From: JANNBN01 sp031385545
GTDB taxonomy: Bacteria > Actinomycetota > Acidimicrobiia > Acidimicrobiales > JANYDT01
DNA: 64,000 bases
Direction: 5' to 3'
Assembly: GCA_031385545.1 (NCBI GenBank)
Contig: JANNBN010000125.1
Span: forward strand, 1-64,000
The translations under genes and the position numbers were made by a program. This document shows positions 28,391-37,528 of the stretch, piece after piece (position 1 is the stretch's first letter; each line of letters starts with the position of its first letter). The notes below the pieces were generated by a model. That model was not told where the DNA came from. It saw nothing but the letters and a program-made list of their open reading frames with translations, and ran no database searches.

Positions 28391-29611
28391 TTACTGCGGC
28401 ACGGTGAACGAGGGCGATTGGGCCGGCCGCTCGAGCGTGCTGAGGGACAGTCCCGCGCCGGGCAGAACTTCCTCAGCCCACATATGAATCTGCTCAGTCA
28501 TCTGTTCCCGGGTGAGCCCCGGCAGGTCGAGGAAGAGGCACAGGTGCTCGACCCCGAACCGTTCGCGGTACATCGACACGGTGTCGATGCAGTCCTGCAC
28601 CGAGCCAATGGCTGCGACCTGCTGATTGAACGAATCCTCAAGCGACGGTTGCACACCGAACGCAAGCTTGTTGCCGTCGGCCCCCTTGTAGTTGGTGAAC
28701 CGTCCGTATGGGGCGAGGAACCGGGTGAACTCGTCGTGGCCGTTGCGCGCGGTTGACCACGCCGCTTCACGGGTCTTGCCGGCATGCGCGTTGAGGACCA
28801 GCACCTTGTTCTCGCCAGCGCGTAGCGATGTGCCGTGGGCTGCGTTGTACGTGTCGGTGTAGTGCTGCCAGCGCGGTGCCATGAGGTCTGGGTGCATCAG
28901 CCAGTAGACGCCACGGTGCCCAGCACGGGGAACGTATTCCATGGTCTCGCCGCTGGTGACGGGTTGATAGATCGGAACCTGTCGCGTGACCTTCGGAACG
29001 AGGGTGAGGTCCGTGACGGTTTCCCCACGGTCGGGGATGCCGGCCGGTGGGAACTGGTAGTGCTTGCCTGTGAACGAGAAACGCTCGTTGTACCAGGCAG
29101 CCTTGATGACCTCCATTGCTTCCTCGAACTGCTCGCGGTTGAAGGCGTCGTCTTTCGCACTCATGTCGTTATCGCCGCTGGCAACCCGGGAACCGAGGGT
29201 CATTGCTTCACGCGGCACAGTGCCGCGGCCCACACCGAACTCCATTCGCCCGCCGGTGAGGATATCGGCCATTGCGAAGTCTTCGGCCAGCCGCAGCGGA
29301 TGCCACTGGGGCACCACGTTGAACATCTGGCCCATGCGGATGCGCTGCGTGTGCTGCGCCATAGCCATTCCGAACAGCACGAGGTTTGGTGTGACCTCGT
29401 ACCCCTCGTACTGGAAGTGGTGCTCGGTGAACCACATGCAGTTGAAGCCGGCCGTGTCTGCCGCCTTGGCCCATGCGGTGAGGTTCTCGTAACACTGGAT
29501 CGAGTCCTGCTGGAAGTAACGCCGCTCGGTGGGCAACGGCCCTGCATTGCCTGCATCAGGCATGGGCACGGTACCGAAGAAGTTGAGGTCGCAGCGGAAG
29601 GGCGTGGTCAT
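28391..29611 (-). CDS. LLM-class flavin-dependent monooxygenase
   Basis: A 406-residue luciferase-like TIM-barrel oxidoreductase. Motifs include WFTEHHFQYEGYE, GQMFNVVPQWHPLRLAED, LTGGRMEFGVGRGTVPREA and, near the C-terminus, FGVEHLCLFLDLPGLTREQM. The ADILTGGRMEFGVGRG element is standard for flavin-binding luciferase-like enzymes. As first gene of a set with a cytosine-deaminase-like enzyme and an N-heterocycle-type importer, it recalls RutA, which opens the uracil ring, though it is not close enough for me to call it RutA. TAACAT 6 nt before ATG 29611 suggests a leaderless start of the operon. Confidence 0.88.
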   Translation of the reverse strand: MTTPFRCDLNFFGTVPMPDAGNAGPLPTERRYFQQDSIQCYENLTAWAKAADTAGFNCMWFTEHHFQYEGYEVTPNLVLFGMAMAQHTQRIRMGQMFNVVPQWHPLRLAEDFAMADILTGGRMEFGVGRGTVPREAMTLGSRVASGDNDMSAKDDAFNREQFEEAMEVIKAAWYNERFSFTGKHYQFPPAGIPDRGETVTDLTLVPKVTRQVPIYQPVTSGETMEYVPRAGHRGVYWLMHPDLMAPRWQHYTDTYNAAHGTSLRAGENKVLVLNAHAGKTREAAWSTARNGHDEFTRFLAPYGRFTNYKGADGNKLAFGVQPSLEDSFNQQVAAIGSVQDCIDTVSMYRERFGVEHLCLFLDLPGLTREQMTEQIHMWAEEVLPGAGLSLSTLERPAQSPSFTVPQ

Positions 29612-29617
29612 GGACCG

Positions 29618-29623
29618 ATGTTA
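29618..29623 (-). promoter_or_regulatory. -10 element of the LLM-deaminase-importer set
   Basis: TAACAT on the minus strand, 6 nt before ATG 29611. Confidence 0.45.
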
Positions 29624-29734
29624 GGTAAATCTGGCGAGAAGGCGCGAATGAGGTTGTGTGAACGTTCGGGCATGTCCGTGCGTACCACTAGTCGTCTCCG
29701 TCAGAAAGACCGGAGCACTACGAGGAGAAAAGCC

Positions 29735-30241
29735 ATGATTCGTTCACTCGCCATCCGCCAGTTGGCCGTCGGGGCTGCGATTCTCGCAGCGACCGTTGGT
29801 GGTCTCGCGGTGGGCGTCGGCCCCGCTGGCGCGCAGAGCAGCACTCCTACCACTGCAGCGAAGAAAGTCATCAAATTGGGCGTCGGCAGCACCAAGCTCG
29901 GTGATGTGATCGTTGACGGCAGCGGAATGTCGTTGTACATGTTTGCGCCCGATCGCTACAACGTGGCGACGTGCGAGGGTCAGTGCCTCACTGCGTGGCC
30001 GCCAGTGATGCTGCCATCTGGTTCCACGACATCCGACGTCGAGTTGAGCGGCGGCCTGCGCAAGTCCAAGCTTGGCGTGGCGATGCGAGAGGACGGCTCT
30101 CGTCAACTCACGTACAACGGATGGGCGCTCTATTACTGGTTCCGTGATGGCAAGGCCGGCGATGTCAACGGACAGTGGGTCAACGGAATCTGGTGGGTCA
30201 TGAGCGACGAAGGGACGCCCAACACCAAGCGCGTCAGCTGA
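29735..30241 (+). CDS. Secreted COG4315-type repeat protein
   Basis: A 168-residue exported protein: signal peptide (MIRSLAIRQLAVGAAILAAT, cut near AGAQS), then two copies of the COG4315/Lipoprotein_15 repeat, seen as ILGDVIVD-like VGSTKLGDVIVDGSGMSLYM with CEGQCLTAWPPV, and LTYNGWALYYWFRDGKAGD. No lipobox is present. Relatives are exported proteins of unknown function, often next to ECF sigma factors. Here a sigma and anti-sigma pair begins within 90 nt on the same strand, so the protein may belong to that regulon. CGAGGAG precedes the ATG. Confidence 0.88.
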   Translation: MIRSLAIRQLAVGAAILAATVGGLAVGVGPAGAQSSTPTTAAKKVIKLGVGSTKLGDVIVDGSGMSLYMFAPDRYNVATCEGQCLTAWPPVMLPSGSTTSDVELSGGLRKSKLGVAMREDGSRQLTYNGWALYYWFRDGKAGDVNGQWVNGIWWVMSDEGTPNTKRVS

Positions 30242-30328
30242 ATCGACCTCAAGCCACCTGACCCGAAGCCTCCCGACTCGCCCGGAAACGTAAGCCGAAC
30301 GATGCCCCGCAACCGTCAGGATCGTACG

Positions 30329-30886
30329 ATGCCTGCTGTGACTGCAGCGGGCATCGACGACCTCCGTGTGCTGTACGACCTGCACGGAGCCGAGATCTTC
30401 CGGTTCTGTTCGCGTCTCGTCGGTGACCGCGGGCTGGCAGAAGAAGCTGTGCAGGAGACGTTCTTGCGCGCCTGGCGGGCGCGTGACCGATGGGAGGAAA
30501 ACCTCGGGTCGGTACGGACGTGGCTGTATTCGATTGCCCGGAACGTGTCGATCGATCTGTTGCGGGCCCGGTCCGTTCGCCCGCAGCTCAACCGCTTCGG
30601 GGCAGGCGGTCACAATGGTCGTGCCGAGCACACGCTCGATGTGACCGGGCCGGCCGGTGCCAGGGATGCCTACGATGATCTCTTGGACGGTTGGATGCTT
30701 GAAGAAGGACTGCGTCGTTTACGAGACGAGCAGCGTCACGCCATTGTGGAGACTTACGTGAAGGGACGACCATACGGAGAGGTAGCGAAAGAACTCGGAG
30801 TCCCGGACGGGACAATCCGAACCCGGGTCTTCTACGGACTCAAAGCACTCCGGCTTGCGCTCGAAGAAATGGGTTGGAATGTCTGA
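30329..30886 (+). CDS. ECF-type RNA polymerase sigma factor
   Basis: A 185-residue extracytoplasmic-function sigma factor. Region 2 (LYDLHGAEIFRFCSRLVGD, AEEAVQETFLRAWRARDRWE, VRTWLYSIARNVSIDLLRAR) binds the core enzyme and -10 element. Region 4 (RLRDEQRHAIVETYVKGRPY, EVAKELGVPDGTIRTRVFYG, LKALRLALEEMG) is a helix-turn-helix for the -35 element. ATG 30329 is preferred because TCAGGA lies 7 nt before it; ATG 30302 would add nine residues. The gene overlaps the anti-sigma gene by 8 nt. Confidence 0.93.
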   Translation: MPAVTAAGIDDLRVLYDLHGAEIFRFCSRLVGDRGLAEEAVQETFLRAWRARDRWEENLGSVRTWLYSIARNVSIDLLRARSVRPQLNRFGAGGHNGRAEHTLDVTGPAGARDAYDDLLDGWMLEEGLRRLRDEQRHAIVETYVKGRPYGEVAKELGVPDGTIRTRVFYGLKALRLALEEMGWNV

Positions 30887-31640
30887 CATCCGCTGCACCC
30901 GAACAACTGATATCGGCGCCTATCTTCTCGGCGGGCTGCCTCAGGACGAGGCCGTTGCGTTGCGCCACCACATCGACGGGTGCGCCGAGTGCGCCGACGC
31001 GATGCGAGAGTTGCAGCCACTGACGGACCAACTCAGCACCACGGACCTGCGTTCATTCGCGGGAATGACCGTCGAGACACCGTCCGATGATCTGCGCGAC
31101 CGCATCCTGCACCGTGCTGCTACCGAATCCGACCGCTTCGGTAACGCACCCCGGGGCAGCGTCCACAAGTGGAGGGTAGCGGCCGCGTCTGCAGCAGCGT
31201 TCGCGGTCGGTGCCGGCTCAGGCTGGTCGGCCAACCTTGCTGCGTCACCCTCGGTGCCACCCACCACCAAACATGTGTACTGGGGCACCGGAACCGAGGC
31301 CGCACCGCAGAAGGTGAAGTTCGTGTCGGCCGCCGGCGCTGCCGGCGTTGTCGGTCCGAAGGCATGGGCTGCGGTCAGTAGCGGCCCGGCCGGTACCTAC
31401 GCCGCCCTGTATACGAAGGGTCTCAAACCCAACGTGACCTATCGGTGGTGGTTCGAAAAGGTCGACGGCACGCGGGTCGGCCTCGGCTCGTTCGTGTTCC
31501 CCGCCGGACAAAGCGACTGGGTCGTGTGCCCCGGCGGTACGTCGGTCGAGCGGGTCGAACTCAAGGCGATCGGGGCCACTGATCCAAACGGTGTCGACGT
31601 GTTGCGTGCCGATCTACCACCCCCGCCAACTGCGTCCTGA
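30879..31640 (+). CDS. Zinc-dependent membrane anti-sigma factor (RskA-like)
   Basis: A 253-residue anti-sigma factor. The N-terminal ZAS domain has HxxxC-x2-C within HIDGCAEC (residues about 29-36), which holds the sigma factor. One transmembrane segment (VAAASAAAFAVGAGSGWSA) follows at about 105, then an extracytoplasmic beta domain of the RskA-C type with KAWAAVSSGPAGTYAALYTK. It is translationally coupled to the ECF sigma gene. The signal sensed outside the membrane is unknown; the COG4315 protein upstream is a candidate partner. Confidence 0.88.
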   Translation: MSDIRCTRTTDIGAYLLGGLPQDEAVALRHHIDGCAECADAMRELQPLTDQLSTTDLRSFAGMTVETPSDDLRDRILHRAATESDRFGNAPRGSVHKWRVAAASAAAFAVGAGSGWSANLAASPSVPPTTKHVYWGTGTEAAPQKVKFVSAAGAAGVVGPKAWAAVSSGPAGTYAALYTKGLKPNVTYRWWFEKVDGTRVGLGSFVFPAGQSDWVVCPGGTSVERVELKAIGATDPNGVDVLRADLPPPPTAS

Positions 31641-31714
31641 TCGCGAGAGAGGCACGGGGCCCGGGGGGCGGACTCGGGGTCGGTCGGGGTTCATGGGCCG
31701 GCGGAGCCGTCGAT

Positions 31715-31720
31715 TACTGT
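31715..31720 (+). promoter_or_regulatory. -10 element of phosphoribosyltransferase gene
   Basis: TACTGT, 6 nt before ATG 31727, with no ribosome binding site. Confidence 0.5.
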
Positions 31721-31726
31721 TTGTCC

Positions 31727-32251
31727 ATGCCAGTACCTCCGCCCGGTGAACGCGAAATCCTGACCTGGGATGCTTTCGGTGAGGCGGGTGTCGCACTCAG
31801 CCAGCAGGTCGCAGCAAGTGGCTATCGGCCAGACATCATCCTGGCCATCGCCCGTGGCGGGCTGTTGCCGGCCGGGGCCATGGGCTACGCGCTGAGTGTC
31901 AAGAACGTGTTCGTGATCTCGGTCGAGTACTACACGGGTATCGGCGAAACGCTCGACTTCCCGGTGATGCTGCCGCCGCAGCTCAACCTGGTCGACCTAC
32001 AGGACAAGAAGGTTCTGGTCGTCGACGACGTCGCAGATACGGGCCACACCCTCAAGGCAGTGCATGACTTCGTGGTCGGCAATGTTGCCGAGACCCGGGT
32101 TGCGGTCATCTACGAAAAGCCGCATTCCATCGTGAAGTGCGAATACGTCTGGAAGCGCACGGACCGCTGGATCGACTTTCCGTGGAGCGACAAGCCGCCA
32201 GTCCTGCTTCCGAGCGGCGAGCTCTACTCCGCCGCAATCGACGGTCACTGA
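31727..32251 (+). CDS. Phosphoribosyltransferase (xanthine/guanine type)
   Basis: A 174-residue type I phosphoribosyltransferase. VLVVDDVADTGHTL is the PRPP-binding loop, and IILAIARGGLLPAGAMGYAL is the PP-binding loop region. The hood and C-terminal WIDFPW resemble XGPRT-like enzymes that salvage purine bases from PRPP. Similar proteins are sometimes annotated as regulators, so base specificity is uncertain. ATG 31727 is used because of the close -10; an upstream TTG is 6 nt away. It is convergent with the fasciclin gene across two hairpins. Confidence 0.85.
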   Translation: MPVPPPGEREILTWDAFGEAGVALSQQVAASGYRPDIILAIARGGLLPAGAMGYALSVKNVFVISVEYYTGIGETLDFPVMLPPQLNLVDLQDKKVLVVDDVADTGHTLKAVHDFVVGNVAETRVAVIYEKPHSIVKCEYVWKRTDRWIDFPWSDKPPVLLPSGELYSAAIDGH

Positions 32252-32264
32252 GGCACGACGCGAA

Positions 32265-32292
32265 ACAGCCCCCGGGATCACCCGAGGGCTGT
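32265..32292. terminator. Hairpin downstream of phosphoribosyltransferase gene
   Basis: acagccc (32265-32271) pairs with gggctgt (32286-32292), extended inward by c-rich and g-rich arms with one mismatch around loop atca. It is 13 bp past the stop codon. Confidence 0.75.
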
Positions 32293-32299
32293 GAGTTCC

Positions 32300-32325
32300 T
32301 TTCGCGGCGACAAGTCGCCGCGAAA
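32300..32325. terminator. Perfect 12-bp palindromic hairpin before fasciclin stop
   Basis: tttcgcggcgac (32300-32311) pairs fully with gtcgccgcgaaa (32314-32325). The formal loop is two bases, so the top pairs open in practice. It lies one base beyond the fasciclin-OmpA stop and terminates the minus strand, and possibly both strands. Confidence 0.8.
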
Positions 32326-32326
32326 G

Positions 32327-33772
32327 TTACGGCTGAATCTCGATGGTGACCTTGCGGCTCTTGGTCTCGTCTTCGTCTGGCTGCGTGTCTCCACGTGCCT
32401 CGACGGTGAAGGTGATGCCGCTCGCTGTGTCGCCGAGGCCCTTCTCGAGTGCTGCCTTCACGTTGTTGGCGCGAGCGATGGACAGTGCCTCGTTGCGTGC
32501 CGAATCGCCGGTCTTCGACGCGTGGCCGACGATGCCGACCTTCGAACCAGCTGGAAGCTTCTTGAGCGTCGCGACCGCGCCGTCGATCTTTGCCCGAGCT
32601 TCGGCGTTGAGTGCTGCCGATGCGTTGGCGAAGTAGACGGTGAGCGACTCGGGCGCAGCGGCTGTTGCGGCGGCAGCAGCGGTCGTCGGAGCCGACCCAC
32701 CCAGGAGCGCTGCGATGTCCACGCTTGGTGGAACCAGCACGCCGTCAAGGACGTGGATCACGCCGTTGGTTGCAGCCACGTCGGTGCTGGTGACGTTGAC
32801 GCCATTGACCTTGACGCCGCCATCGGTGGTGATGGTGAGCGGCGAGCCTTCGACGCTGGTGACCTTGCCGGCCTTCACGTCAGCGGCCATGACCATGCCC
32901 GGGACGACGTGGTAGGTCAGCACCTTGGTGAGGGCGTCCTTGTTCTCCGGCTTCAGCAGTGCATCGACTACGCCGGTTGGCAGCTTGGCAAACGCATCGT
33001 CGGTCGGCGCGAATACCGTGAAAGGACCGCCGCCCTTCAGCGTGTCGGCGAGGCCGGCGGCGTTGATCGCAGCGCCGAGAGTCTTGAACGACCCTGCGCC
33101 ATCGGCGGTGGCGAGGATGTCGCCGGTAGCAGCGGCTGCTTCGGCAGCACTGGTTTCGGTGACGGCAGCGACGGTGGTCTCGACCGCAGCAACGGTGGTC
33201 TCTGCGGCCACGGTCTCTTCAGTGGCAGCAACAGTGTCTTCAACAGCAACAGTGTCTTCAACCGCCACGACGGTGGTGTCGGTGGTAGTTGACGACGAAC
33301 CGCCGCAACGGCTAAGGCCGAAGGCAAGGAGAGCAGCAGCGATCAGCGCGGGGATGATCCACATGAGGCCACCCTTCTTCTTATTGCCGCCGTCGACGAC
33401 GGCCTTGGCGCCTGCAACGCCTGCAGCGGCAGTGCCACCGAGCTTGGCAGCAGAGGCTCCGACCGTGGCCGCAGCGGCACCGGTTGCCGCCCCTGCGGCT
33501 CCAGCGACGTTGCCGGTCAGGTTGCCAGCGGTTCCTGCGAGGCCCTTGAAGAGGTCAACGCCTGGCAGGTCGAGCTTGCCGAGTGCACCCTTCAGCGGGT
33601 TGAGATCGCCAGCGTCCACACGTGAGCCGATCTGGTCGTATTCGCCCGCAGGCAAGCGGTCCTTCAGCCAGCCGAAGCCGCCGGAAGTCCATTGTTCCTT
33701 GAACCAAGCGATGTCGTTGGCCTTGAGTCGATCGAAGATTGTCTTGAGGGTGGTGAGGGATGGCAATTCCAT
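32327..33772 (-). CDS. Membrane-anchored fasciclin-OmpA fusion protein
   Basis: A 481-residue protein with four parts. First comes a cytoplasmic region with a DUF937-like start (KTIFDRLKANDIAWFKEQWT) and an Ala/Gly-rich linker. One transmembrane helix, MWIIPALIAAALLAFGLSRC, follows. A low-complexity stalk of repeated VEDTVA and ETTVAA then leads to a fasciclin domain (GPFTVFAPTDDAFAKLP; LTYHVVPGMVMAADV; GVIHVLDGVLVPP). Last is an OmpA C-terminal peptidoglycan-binding domain (VGIVGHASKTGDSARNEALS, EARGDTQP). It likely links membrane to cell wall and mediates adhesion. ATG 33772 is used; GTG 33793 is possible. Confidence 0.88.
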   Translation of the reverse strand: MELPSLTTLKTIFDRLKANDIAWFKEQWTSGGFGWLKDRLPAGEYDQIGSRVDAGDLNPLKGALGKLDLPGVDLFKGLAGTAGNLTGNVAGAAGAATGAAAATVGASAAKLGGTAAAGVAGAKAVVDGGNKKKGGLMWIIPALIAAALLAFGLSRCGGSSSTTTDTTVVAVEDTVAVEDTVAATEETVAAETTVAAVETTVAAVTETSAAEAAAATGDILATADGAGSFKTLGAAINAAGLADTLKGGGPFTVFAPTDDAFAKLPTGVVDALLKPENKDALTKVLTYHVVPGMVMAADVKAGKVTSVEGSPLTITTDGGVKVNGVNVTSTDVAATNGVIHVLDGVLVPPSVDIAALLGGSAPTTAAAAATAAAPESLTVYFANASAALNAEARAKIDGAVATLKKLPAGSKVGIVGHASKTGDSARNEALSIARANNVKAALEKGLGDTASGITFTVEARGDTQPDEDETKSRKVTIEIQP

Positions 33773-33891
33773 AAGGGCTGCATTGTGGCCCACGGTTGTG
33801 ATGGTTCAGGCCCAAAAAGGTGTGGCGATGATCACCGCGACAAACGCTCCACCGAGGGCGTCAATGCGCTGTAAGAAGAGCGACTGCGCAG

Positions 33892-34851
33892 TCAGGCCTC
33901 CGGGTCACACGACACTCGCGAAGCAAGCGACATGGCCGTTTCGCGAAACTCCCGGATCGTCGAATGCAGGATTTCGGCGACCGGTGCAACTGTGGTGATA
34001 CGGCCGGCCACCTGGCCGCAGAGAGCGATAGCGGACTCCATGTCACCCCCGAAGTAGAGGTCCATCGAGCGGCCGAATTGATCCATGCCAACGTGGTCTT
34101 CGTGTTCCAGTTGCGTCGTTCGCTCGGTCCGCAGGGCCCGGAGTCCCGGTTTTGAGAACCGGTTGAGGAACACCGTGTCCGTCTCGGCCGCGGCCACGAT
34201 GGCGTCTTTCCAATTCTGATGCACGGGCGATTCGGCCGCGCTCACCATGCGCGTACCCATCTGTACGGCCTCTGCTCCGAGCGCGAACGCGGCAGCCATT
34301 GATCTCCCGTCGGTGATTCCCCCTGCCGCAACGATCGGCACGGAAACCTGCGACGCGATCAACGGGAGGAGCACCATCAGGGCCACGTCACGTGGGTTCT
34401 TGAAACCGCCGCCTTCTCCACCCTCGACGACGAGGCCGTCCACGCCGGCTGCGATCGCTTTCAGCGCTCCTGCGAGTGTTGGCACAACGTGGAATACCGT
34501 GAGCCCGGCCGCCTTCAATTGACCCGTGTACTTCGTTGGGTCGCCTGCCGAGGTGGTGACGAACCGAACGCCCTGATCGATCACGAACTGGGCAATGCCT
34601 GGGTCGCGGACGAACGCCTGGGCGATATTGACGCCGAACGGTTTGTTGGTCAGGTCGCGCATCTTCTCGATCTCGCGCTTCACGTTGTCGAGTTCGCCCG
34701 AAGACGTTTCGATGATCCCCATCCCGCCGGCGTTGGAAACAGCCGATGCCAGTTGGGACCGGGCGATCCATCCCATCGGGGCCTGGATGATGGGGTAATC
34801 CACTCCCAGCAATTCGGAGACCCGGGTGCGGAGAGGCGTCGGAGCAGTCAT
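33892..34851 (-). CDS. Nitronate monooxygenase family FMN enzyme
   Basis: A 319-residue FMN-dependent TIM barrel. Family marks: YPIIQAPMGWIARSQLASAV, the VEGGEGGGFKNP flavin loop, VPIVAAGGITDGRSMAAAFA and ALGAEAVQMGTRMVSAAESP. Class I nitronate monooxygenases oxidise alkyl nitronates such as propionate-3-nitronate, while related proteins (FabK-like, enoyl-ACP reductases) share the fold. The GGEGGG and GTRF/M motifs favour NMO. It stands alone downstream of the EttA/small membrane protein pair, behind a strong hairpin. Confidence 0.88.
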   Translation of the reverse strand: MTAPTPLRTRVSELLGVDYPIIQAPMGWIARSQLASAVSNAGGMGIIETSSGELDNVKREIEKMRDLTNKPFGVNIAQAFVRDPGIAQFVIDQGVRFVTTSAGDPTKYTGQLKAAGLTVFHVVPTLAGALKAIAAGVDGLVVEGGEGGGFKNPRDVALMVLLPLIASQVSVPIVAAGGITDGRSMAAAFALGAEAVQMGTRMVSAAESPVHQNWKDAIVAAAETDTVFLNRFSKPGLRALRTERTTQLEHEDHVGMDQFGRSMDLYFGGDMESAIALCGQVAGRITTVAPVAEILHSTIREFRETAMSLASRVSCDPEA

Positions 34852-34877
34852 TCCCCAGTGTTAGTCGCTCACCATGC

Positions 34878-34917
34878 GGCAGAACACCTCCGGACAAACT
34901 ATCGGAGGTGTTCTGCC
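34878..34917 (-). terminator. 15-bp hairpin overlapping a stop codon
   Basis: ggcagaacacctccg (34878-34892) pairs perfectly with cggaggtgttctgcc (34903-34917), leaving a 10-nt loop. The last three sense codons and the start of the stop codon of the 34899-35240 gene fall inside the structure. It ends 27 bp before the nitronate monooxygenase start. There is no T-run on the minus strand. Confidence 0.75.
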
Positions 34918-35240
34918 CCCGCCGTTGGGGGCAACCTCTCTCCGGAACCTAACCTCACCGCTTTCCTCACCACGTCTCGCAGCGGTTGCTCGGGCGTTCC
35001 TGCCGCGATGAGCTCCTGCACCCGTGCTTCAAGTTCGGCTGCCAATGCGGACTGCGCGCCGCCCTGGTTGGACGCGCGGACCAGCGTGTTGGCGACGATC
35101 AGCATGAGCATGGCAGTGGCACCGAACATGCCGAAGGCCATTGCTCCGCCGATTGCCCCGTTGATATTGGTGACGATCATGCCTGCGATGCTGGCGACGC
35201 AGCACACGGCGACGATCCGGCGCAGCAGGTTGATGCTCAT
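34899..35240 (-). CDS. Small membrane protein of unknown function
   Basis: A 113-residue protein with two hydrophobic helices (IVAVCCVASIAGMIVTNING and MAFGMFGATAMLMLIVANTL) joined by a short Gly loop, then a soluble helix (QSALAAELEARVQELIAAGT) and a basic tail. I recognise no family. It begins 7 nt after the EttA stop codon, so it is very likely expressed with it. Its stop codon is buried in the hairpin that ends the unit. Confidence 0.7.
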   Translation of the reverse strand: MSINLLRRIVAVCCVASIAGMIVTNINGAIGGAMAFGMFGATAMLMLIVANTLVRASNQGGAQSALAAELEARVQELIAAGTPEQPLRDVVRKAVRLGSGERLPPTAGAEHLR

Positions 35241-35247
35241 CGGTTGC

Positions 35248-36945
<1,698 letters not shown>

Positions 36946-36952
36946 GGCTCTG

Positions 36953-36958
36953 AGGCTA
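36953..36958 (-). promoter_or_regulatory. -10 element of ettA
   Basis: TAGCCT on the minus strand, 7 nt before ATG 36945. Confidence 0.45.
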
Positions 36959-37009
36959 CCGGCCAGCCGGGCGGCGTTCGGCTCGTACTCCGTTGGTCGA
37001 GTGCACACG

Positions 37010-37091
37010 TTCGCGTCCCCGGTGATCCCTCGCGTCCCCTGGGTGTCGTCACTAACGGGACGCGAACACTCGTGGGGGACGCGAAGCCGGG
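37010..37091. repeat. Dispersed intergenic repeat, copy B, with nested palindromes
   Basis: The outer arms ttcgcgtcccc (37010-37020) and ggggacgcgaa (37075-37085) are perfectly complementary. The inner arms cgcgtccc (37031-37038) and gggacgcg (37057-37064) are too. The part 37043-37091 matches 12744-12792 at 37 of 49 positions without gaps. Confidence 0.7.
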
Positions 37092-37131
37092 TTCTGCTGG
37101 CAGCAGCCTTCACATGGTCCAGATCCGTCGT

Positions 37132-37347
37132 TTAACCGGCCGTCGGTAGGGACGGCCGAGGGATCCAACCCTTTAAGGCTGGGTCCGTTCCAGGGGAGTC
37201 ACGTGGCAACTCAGGAACTGTCATCGGGTCCTCGGGTCGATGCATTTTCGAGATGGTCAGTGCACATACGAGTGCGTCGAAGGCGTCTTTGGAGCCGACT
37301 CCTGACGCCCGGACATCGGTTCCGACGTGGGTGGCATTGGCGTCCAA
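37132..37347 (-). pseudogene. DUF429-like C-terminal remnant
   Basis: This frame reads SKDAFDALVCALTISK and ends with ALKGWIPRPSLPTAG. DUF429 (predicted RNase H-like nuclease) proteins close with a DAFDALVCALxAR helix and a GWI-P element in this order, so I take this as the tail of such a gene. The upstream bases stay open for a short way but show no family likeness and no start, and the region is full of repeats. Alternatively it is a small orphan ORF. Moderate to low confidence. Confidence 0.4.
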
Positions 37348-37384
37348 CGTTGTGAATTTCAGGTCAGATTCGGCGGATTTCGGG

Positions 37385-37417
37385 AACGTTGGTTGCTAGC
37401 GAAGCCACGTTGGTTCG
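37385..37417 (+). repeat. Second GTTGGTTGC repeat pair
   Basis: aacgttggttgc at 37385-37396 is followed 21 bp later by cacgttggttcg at 37406-37417, the same unit and period as at 9059-9091. Confidence 0.65.
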
Positions 37418-37500
37418 TGAGCCGTGAGCCGTGAGCCGTGAGCCGTGAGCCGTGAGCCGCAAGCCGCAAGCCGTGAGCCGCAAGCCGTAAGCCGCAAGCC
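37417..37500 (+). repeat. Twelve tandem 7-bp units (GTGAGCC/GCAAGCC)
   Basis: Exactly 84 bp of heptamers: six GTGAGCC, then a mix of GCAAGCC, GTGAGCC and GTAAGCC. The array lies 28 bp beyond the stop codon of the alpha/beta hydrolase gene. Such arrays vary in copy number by slippage, and this one could serve as a strain marker. Confidence 0.9.
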
Positions 37501-37528
37501 GTGCAGACGGGTGAGCTGGTGGGTCGGG

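Noticed and set aside
28835..29734. Long 5' extension of the COG4315 gene.
   Set aside because: Antisense to the LLM gene; the ATG at 29735 has CGAGGAG upstream and starts a clean signal peptide.
29612..29734. Riboswitch upstream of the LLM-deaminase operon (for example a thiamine element).
   Set aside because: The -10 lies 6 nt before the start, leaving no leader, and no conserved aptamer core was seen.
37417..37500. Heptamer array considered as a CRISPR-like array.
   Set aside because: Units are 7 bp with no spacers and no cas genes nearby.
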